Assembly: GCA_035260545.1 (NCBI GenBank)
Contig: DATFUZ010000090.1
Span: 1 to 39,533 of the forward strand
DNA: 39,533 bases
Direction of reading: 5' to 3'
Source of the DNA: DATDDB01 sp035260545
GTDB taxonomy: Bacteria > Pseudomonadota > Gammaproteobacteria > Burkholderiales > Gallionellaceae
Shown here: piece by piece, positions 35,030 through 39,533 of the stretch
Layout of the letters: every line of letters begins with the position of its first letter
How positions within the stretch are numbered: the first letter of the stretch is position 1
The notes under the pieces: model-generated
Told to the model about the DNA's origin: nothing
What the model saw: the letters and a program-made list of their open reading frames with translations, nothing else
The model's database searches: none
Translations under genes and position numbers: made by a program

Positions 35030-35230
35030 CTAGTGGTGGCCGTCTGGCAGTTCGCCAGTGAACTTGTACAGCGTGCCGCAGTAAGGGCAGCGCGCCTCGC
35101 CGGTTTTTTCCACCGCGATGTAGACGCGCGGGTGCGCATTCCACAGGCTCATGTCGCCGGTGGGGCAGTAAAGCGGCAGGTCGGCGGCGGTCACTTCAAC
35201 GATGCGCTGGGTGTTGTGTCCGGTTTGCAT
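35030..35230 (-). CDS. Small CHCC-type zinc-finger protein (zf-CHCC, PF10276-like)
   Basis: The 66-residue product carries Cys22, His33, Cys48 and Cys51 in the pattern CPTGDMSLWNAHPRVYI ... ARCPYCGTLY, the zf-CHCC domain also found in the mitochondrial complex I subunit NDUFS6. The bacterial function is not established. The start at 35230 follows GAGGATAACAGC, a good ribosome site; a longer reading frame upstream only overlaps ilvE. It sits between ilvE (10 bases away) and waaF (6 bases away), so all three form one operon. Confidence 0.9.
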   Translation of the reverse strand: MQTGHNTQRIVEVTAADLPLYCPTGDMSLWNAHPRVYIAVEKTGEARCPYCGTLYKFTGELPDGHH

Positions 35231-35240
35231 GCTGTTATCC

Positions 35241-36161
35241 TCAGACGTGGGCCAGCCAGGCGGAATGCTGCGGGCTCTTGCCGCTGACGCAGTCGAAGAA
35301 CAGCGACTGCAGGCGCTGGGTGATCGGCCCGCGCGTGCCGTTGCCGATGGCGCGCGTGTCCAGTTCGCGGATCGGCGTGACTTCCGCCGCAGTGCCGGTG
35401 AAAAAGGCCTCGTCCGCGGTGTATATCTCATCACGGGTGATGCGCTTCTCGATCAGTTCGATGCCCAACTCTCTGGCCAGGGTGATGACGGAGTCACGGG
35501 TAATGCCCTCCAGGCAGGAGGTCAGGTCCGGCGTATACAGCTTGCCTTTCCTGACGATGAAAATGTTCTCGCCCGCGCCCTCGGCCACGTATCCTTCGGG
35601 ATCCAGCAGCAGTGCTTCGTCATAGCCATCATGCGCCACTTCCTGATGCGCCAGAATGGAGTTGGAGTAGGAGCCCACCGACTTCGCGCGGCACATGTTG
35701 ATGTTCACGTGGTGCCGGGTGAAGCTTGAGGTCTTCACGCGGATGCCGTTGTTCATGCCGTCCTCGCCCAGATAAGCGCCCCATGGCCACGCGGCGATGG
35801 CGACGTGCACGCTCAGGGTGTTGGCGGCGATGCCCATGGCCTCGGATCCGAAAAATACCAGCGGGCGGATATAGCACGATTCCAGCTTGTTCGCACGCAC
35901 CACTTCCTTTTGCGCTTCCATCAGCGTTTCCCGGTCGAACGGAATCTTCATCTTGAAGATGTAGGCAGAGTTGAACAGGCGCTCGGTGTGTTCCTTCAGC
36001 CGGAAGATGGCCGTGCCCTTCGTGGTCTTGTAGGCGCGTACGCCCTCGAATACGCCCATGCCGTAGTGCAGGGTGTGGGTGAGGACGTGGACGTTGGCTT
36101 CGCGCCAGGGTACGAGCTTGCCATCAAACCAGATGAAACCGTCGCGGTCGGACATGGACAT
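35241..36161 (-). CDS. ilvE: Branched-chain amino acid aminotransferase
   Basis: IlvE catalyses the last step of isoleucine, leucine and valine synthesis in the cytoplasm. It is a fold-type IV PLP enzyme. The 306-residue product has THTLHYGMGVFEGVRAY near the N-terminus, Schiff-base Lys160 in NMCRAKSVGSYSNSILA, and Glu194 in YVAEGAGENIF, close to E. coli Lys159 and Glu193. The tail has FFTGTAAEVTPIRELD, the PLP phosphate-binding loop. I use the first ATG (36161) because AAGGA lies 6 bases before it; Met3 is an alternative. It is the first gene of the ilvE, zf-CHCC, waaF unit. Confidence 0.96.
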   Translation of the reverse strand: MSMSDRDGFIWFDGKLVPWREANVHVLTHTLHYGMGVFEGVRAYKTTKGTAIFRLKEHTERLFNSAYIFKMKIPFDRETLMEAQKEVVRANKLESCYIRPLVFFGSEAMGIAANTLSVHVAIAAWPWGAYLGEDGMNNGIRVKTSSFTRHHVNINMCRAKSVGSYSNSILAHQEVAHDGYDEALLLDPEGYVAEGAGENIFIVRKGKLYTPDLTSCLEGITRDSVITLARELGIELIEKRITRDEIYTADEAFFTGTAAEVTPIRELDTRAIGNGTRGPITQRLQSLFFDCVSGKSPQHSAWLAHV

Positions 36162-36178
36162 GGTGTTTCCTTAGACTT

Positions 36179-36207
36179 TATATATGAAAGTAATGCAAAG
36201 GCGTCAT
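36179..36207 (-). promoter_or_regulatory. Putative promoter of the ilvE operon
   Basis: On the minus strand ATGACG (36207-36202), 17 bases, then TATATA (36184-36179). The -35 matches 4 of 6 positions. The start would lie about 10 bases before the ATG, so the leader would be very short. Confidence 0.4.
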
Positions 36208-36386
36208 TTTAGCGTGTTCCATGCGGTTTATGAAGGACTGGTGCAAACCGCCCTGGCGGACTCGCCAGCATTCTGAAAAGTCCTGTTTATTTATATAGAT
36301 ACGCGTCCCGCGGCGGCCGGGCTCCGGGAGGGGGATGGCGCCGGGCCGCCTCGCCCGGATGGCGGATGCAGGCGCTCCGGCGTTGC

Positions 36387-36395
36387 TGCTATAAT
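36387..36395 (+). promoter_or_regulatory. Extended -10 promoter of the ZIP transporter gene
   Basis: TGCTATAAT is a perfect extended -10 (TGnTATAAT). No -35 is needed or seen. The predicted leader is about 26 bases, has no Shine-Dalgarno and is U-rich just before the ATG. Confidence 0.65.
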
Positions 36396-36427
36396 TCCAC
36401 GATTGATTTCCGGCCATTTTTTCATCC

Positions 36428-37204
36428 ATGACACTCACCTGGATTGTTGTCGCCAGCCTGCTGGGCGGTGCGCTGAGCGTGCTGCTGGCTGCGCTGTTCA
36501 CCCTGAATGCCGGTATGCAGCGGTACCTCGGCGCTATGGTGAGTTACGCGATCGGCGCAATGCTGGCCGCCGTATTTCTGGACATCCTGCCGGAGGCGTT
36601 CAAGGCAACCTCCAGCGTCACCGTGCTGAGCGCTACCGTGCTGTTCGGCATCCTGATGTTCTTCATCCTGGAAAAACTGGTGTTGTGGCGGCATTGCCAC
36701 CACGAGGGATGCGAAGGGCACGAACTGCACCTCACCGTCCATGGGCACGACCATGGCCGCAGCGGCCTGATGATCATGGTGGGCGACACCTTTCACAACT
36801 TCGTGGACGGCGTCATCATCGCGGCCGCCTTTCTTACCGACTTTCATCTGGGCGTTGTCACCAGCCTCGCCATCATTGCGCACGAGATTCCGCAGGAAGT
36901 GGGGGATTTCGCCATTCTGCTGCATTCCGGCTACGGCAAGCGCCGCGCGCTGTACATGAACGTGGTGTCGGGATTCGCCTCGGTGGCTGGCGGCATTGCG
37001 GGTTATTTCACGCTGCAGATCGCAAGATCGTGGACGCCGGTCATGCTGGCGCTGGCAGCGGCCAGCCTGCTTTACGTGTCGGTTGCCGACCTGATACCCG
37101 GACTGCACAAACGCGCGCGCCTGCGCGATACCGTGCAGCAGGTGGGGCTGATCCTGCTGGGCGTGGGGACGGTTGCGGCGGCCATGGCGGCCATCAAGGA
37201 ATAA
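36428..37204 (+). CDS. ZIP family divalent metal transporter
   Basis: ZIP proteins carry Zn, Fe or other divalent metals into the cytoplasm. The 258-residue product has about eight hydrophobic segments. The metal-site helices are clear: HNFVDGVIIAAAF in TM4 and HEIPQEVGDFAIL in TM5. A cytoplasmic loop between TM3 and TM4 is rich in His and Cys (RHCHHEGCEGHELHLTVHGHDHG), a usual metal-sensing or metal-buffering loop. The HEIPQEVGD pattern resembles the ZIP subgroup of ZupT relatives and eukaryotic LIV-1-type proteins. Which metal is moved cannot be said; in an iron-rich habitat iron or manganese would be as plausible as zinc. Confidence 0.9.
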   Translation: MTLTWIVVASLLGGALSVLLAALFTLNAGMQRYLGAMVSYAIGAMLAAVFLDILPEAFKATSSVTVLSATVLFGILMFFILEKLVLWRHCHHEGCEGHELHLTVHGHDHGRSGLMIMVGDTFHNFVDGVIIAAAFLTDFHLGVVTSLAIIAHEIPQEVGDFAILLHSGYGKRRALYMNVVSGFASVAGGIAGYFTLQIARSWTPVMLALAAASLLYVSVADLIPGLHKRARLRDTVQQVGLILLGVGTVAAAMAAIKE

Positions 37205-37231
37205 CGCGCCCGCCGGGGGCGGCACAAGCCG

Positions 37232-39533
37232 TCAGGACGGGGCCGTCGCCCTGAACAACTGCTCGAATTCCTCCGCCGGCACCGGCCTGGAATAGAAAAA
37301 TCCCTGGCCGTAGTCGCAACCTGCTTCCGCGAGGATGTCGCGCTGGGTTTCGCTGCTCACCCCTTCGGCAATGGTCTTCAGGCCGAGCTTGTGCGCCATG
37401 ATGATGATCGCTTCGCACAGCGCCAGGTCGCTGGCGCTCTTGCCGAGATTGCGCACGAAGGACTGGTCTATCTTGAGGTAATCGATGTCCAGCTTGTTCA
37501 GGTAGGACAGGGAAGAATAGCCGGTGCCGAAGTCGTCGATGGCAACCTGGACCCCGGCATCGCGGAAGGCCAGCAGCTTGTCCTGAATGGAGCCCTCGAG
37601 GTTCAGCAGCAGTCCTTCGGTGATTTCGATCACCAGGCCGGGTCCGGGCAGGTCGATCGCCTTCAGATAGCGTATCCACTCCTTGGAGTGGCTGATGTCG
37701 TGATGAAACTGCGCCGGCGACCGGTTCACGCTGATCTGGAACGCCGGGTGGTGCGCCGCACGCCACGTCTTGCACTGCTGCATGGCCTGCTGGAACACCC
37801 AGTCGCCAATCTCCACGATCATGCCGGTCTCCTCGGCAAGCGGGATGAACTCGGAGGGACTGATCAGGCCCTGATCGGGGTGGCGCCACCGTATCAGCGC
37901 CTCGGCCTTGTGAATGTTGCCGGTCGCCAGTTCCACGATAGGCTGGTAGTGGACCTGGAATTGATGGCCATCCAGCGCGTTGCGCAGGTCGGTGATCAGG
38001 CGCATGCGCTTTTGCGCGGCTTCCTGCAGGGCAGCGGTGAAGAAGCAGAAGCGGTTCCGCCCCTGGTTCTTGGCCTGGTACATCGCCTGGTCGGCGTTCT
38101 TGAGCAGGGCCTCGATGTCGGTCGTGTCGTGCGGATAGAGCGTGATGCCGACGCTCGCGGAAATGAATACCTGGTCATGCCCCAGCTGGAACGGCGCGGC
38201 CAGACGCTTGATGATCTTGCGCACCACGAGGTCCACGTCCTTGGTGTCGTCGAGCTCGGACAGGATGACGGTGAACTCGTCGCCGCCCAGGCGCGCCACG
38301 GTATCGGTTTCGCGCACGCATTCGCCGATGCGCCGCGCAGCCTCGACCAGCAGCATGTCGCCCTTGTCGTGCCCCAGGGTATCATTCACCTCCTTGAAGC
38401 GGTCGAGGTCCAGCAGCATCAGCGCCGCCGGCCAGCCGGAGCGGTGCGATTTCTTCATCTCCTGCTCCAGGCGGTCGCGGAACAGGCTGCGGTTGGGCAG
38501 CTTGGTGAGCGAATCGTAATTGGCGTGGCGGATGATGCTCTTTTCCGTGAGCTTGCGCTCGGTGATGTCGCGCGATGAGCAGTACAGCAGCGTTTCGCCG
38601 TTCAGGGTGACGGTGCGCGCCACGACCTCCACGTCGATCTCCCCGCCGTCCTTGCGCCGGTGGCGGGTCTCGAAGGTCAGCGTCTGCAGCGGCATGTTGG
38701 AGACCCGGTCGCGCAGGTCCGCATCCGACCACTGCCCGTCCCACTGCGAGATGTGCATGCCCTGCATTTCCTTGCGCGTATAGCCCAGCATGCGGCAGAA
38801 CGAGTCGCTCATCAGGGTCAGGCGGCCGTCCTTGTCGAGAATGTGCACGCCGTCGCTGGCGGTACGCAACAGCATTTCGTTCTTCTGGCTTTCGCGCTCC
38901 AGCGACAGTTTGGCCTGGTATTCGGCCGTGATGTCGCGCACCGATGCCTGGAGCAGGGGCATGCCGCTGGCGTCGATGCGGGTCAGCAGCACGTTGGCCA
39001 TGAATGTGCTGCCGTCCAGGCGCCGGTGCTGCCACTCGAAGGACAGCGAGCCCTCCTTCAGCGACCGGTCAAGCAGTTCCGGCCCCCTGGTGCCGGAGAA
39101 GCTGCCGTCGGGCTGCATTCTGGGGGCCAGATCCTTGAAGCTCAGGCTGGTGAGGCGCTCGCGGCTGTCCGCGTGGAACAATTGCACCGCGGCGTTGTTT
39201 GCGGCGGTATAGCGCCACTCCGGCGGCGCAAGGGTCATTAGCGCGTCGTGCGAATTCTCGAACAGCAAGCGGTGTTTCTTTTCGCTGGCAAAAAGCGCCG
39301 TTTCCACCTGCTGGCGCATGGCGTAATTCTTGTACGCGAGCAGCAGGCTGGCGCAGCTGGTGCTGATCGGATCCAGTTCCTTGCACAACTCCGGGGTATA
39401 GCCGTTCGCGCGGTTGGCGAGCATGAAAACCCCGATCACCTCATCCCACTGGAACAAGGGCAGGCCCAGAAAGGAACTCGGCTGCGGGAATCCGGGCAGC
39501 AGATCAGCCGCGCGGGGGTCGCGCGCGGAGTCA
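37232..39533 (-). CDS. GAF-PAS-PAS-GGDEF-EAL cyclic-di-GMP signalling protein (N-terminus outside window)
   Basis: The frame is open to the right edge, so the true start is outside; the first visible part (SSFLGLPLFQWDEVIGVFMLANR) is the end of a GAF domain. Then come two PAS domains (HRLLFENSHDALMTL and LLRTASDGVHILDKDGRL), a GGDEF domain and an EAL domain. GGDEF is intact (codons 38273-38287) and an RETD inhibitory site sits five residues before it, so diguanylate cyclase activity with product inhibition is possible. The EAL part has EALIRW (37895-37903) and DDFGTGYSSLSYL, the catalytic phosphodiesterase motifs. Both activities may be present, and which dominates cannot be read from sequence. 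No membrane segment is seen in the visible part. It is convergent with the ZIP gene. Confidence 0.93.
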   Translation of the reverse strand, partial: DSARDPRAADLLPGFPQPSSFLGLPLFQWDEVIGVFMLANRANGYTPELCKELDPISTSCASLLLAYKNYAMRQQVETALFASEKKHRLLFENSHDALMTLAPPEWRYTAANNAAVQLFHADSRERLTSLSFKDLAPRMQPDGSFSGTRGPELLDRSLKEGSLSFEWQHRRLDGSTFMANVLLTRIDASGMPLLQASVRDITAEYQAKLSLERESQKNEMLLRTASDGVHILDKDGRLTLMSDSFCRMLGYTRKEMQGMHISQWDGQWSDADLRDRVSNMPLQTLTFETRHRRKDGGEIDVEVVARTVTLNGETLLYCSSRDITERKLTEKSIIRHANYDSLTKLPNRSLFRDRLEQEMKKSHRSGWPAALMLLDLDRFKEVNDTLGHDKGDMLLVEAARRIGECVRETDTVARLGGDEFTVILSELDDTKDVDLVVRKIIKRLAAPFQLGHDQVFISASVGITLYPHDTTDIEALLKNADQAMYQAKNQGRNRFCFFTAALQEAAQKRMRLITDLRNALDGHQFQVHYQPIVELATGNIHKAEALIRWRHPDQGLISPSEFIPLAEETGMIVEIGDWVFQQAMQQCKTWRAAHHPAFQISVNRSPAQFHHDISHSKEWIRYLKAIDLPGPGLVIEITEGLLLNLEGSIQDKLLAFRDAGVQVAIDDFGTGYSSLSYLNKLDIDYLKIDQSFVRNLGKSASDLALCEAIIIMAHKLGLKTIAEGVSSETQRDILAEAGCDYGQGFFYSRPVPAEEFEQLFRATAPS

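Noticed and set aside
36253..36268. Hairpin CTGGCG-GACT-CGCCAG between ilvE and the ZIP gene
   Set aside because: A 6-bp stem in a GC-rich, non-coding, divergent region can arise by chance; neither gene ends there, so it is not a terminator, and it does not overlap either promoter.

Overview
The window is a dense, GC-rich chromosomal segment that looks like core genome of a betaproteobacterium. The basis is the gene order tig-clpP-clpX-lon-hupB-tRNAVal-tRNAAsp-ppiD next to fabI, the ilvE / zf-CHCC / waaF cluster and a complete System I cytochrome c maturation operon. A Nitrosomonadales- or Gallionellaceae-type organism (nitrifier or iron oxidiser) is my best guess; this is an inference from gene order, not a search result. 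I see no insertion sequence, phage gene, CRISPR array or rRNA gene.

Layout. (1) 1-8.9 kb, plus strand: the end of a pirin gene, then the proteostasis cluster trigger factor, ClpP, ClpX and Lon, then HU, two tRNAs and the periplasmic chaperone PpiD. Lon has a sigma32-like promoter and hupB a strong sigma70 promoter. (2) 9.0-9.8 kb, minus: fabI, divergent from (3) 9.9-17.0 kb, plus: ccmABCDEFGHI, the whole apparatus for exporting and handling heme and attaching it to apocytochrome c. Six of its eight gene junctions are short or overlapping; the exceptions are ccmB-ccmC (44 bases) and ccmC-ccmD (97 bases). (4) 17.1-21.1 kb: tRNA-Asn on the minus strand, then a 1239-residue plus-strand protein that joins a class III nucleotidyl cyclase domain, long Ala/Glu/Arg helical rods, one membrane segment and an AsmA-like periplasmic domain. 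This is the most unusual object here. (5) 21.2-23.0 kb, minus: a class I aminotransferase and a membrane-anchored thioredoxin-like protein. (6) 23.2-25.7 kb, plus: uvrB and a low-molecular-weight phosphotyrosine phosphatase. (7) 25.7-28.4 kb, minus: rne (RNase E), divergent from rluC with a long leader. (8) 28.8-34.0 kb, plus: rluC, alaS, a GT-B glycosyltransferase and a small DUF202 membrane protein. (9) 34.0-36.2 kb, minus: ilvE, a CHCC zinc-finger protein and waaF. (10) 36.4-37.2 kb, plus: a ZIP-family metal transporter. (11) 37.2 kb to the right edge, minus: a GAF-PAS-PAS-GGDEF-EAL cyclic-di-GMP protein whose N-terminus lies outside.

Functional themes are protein quality control, envelope biogenesis (fatty acid, LPS core, cytochrome c, AsmA-like domain), RNA metabolism (RNase E, RluC, AlaS) and two potential nucleotide second-messenger proteins. 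Three transcription-unit ends are marked by symmetric A-stem-T hairpins that can stop transcription from both sides.
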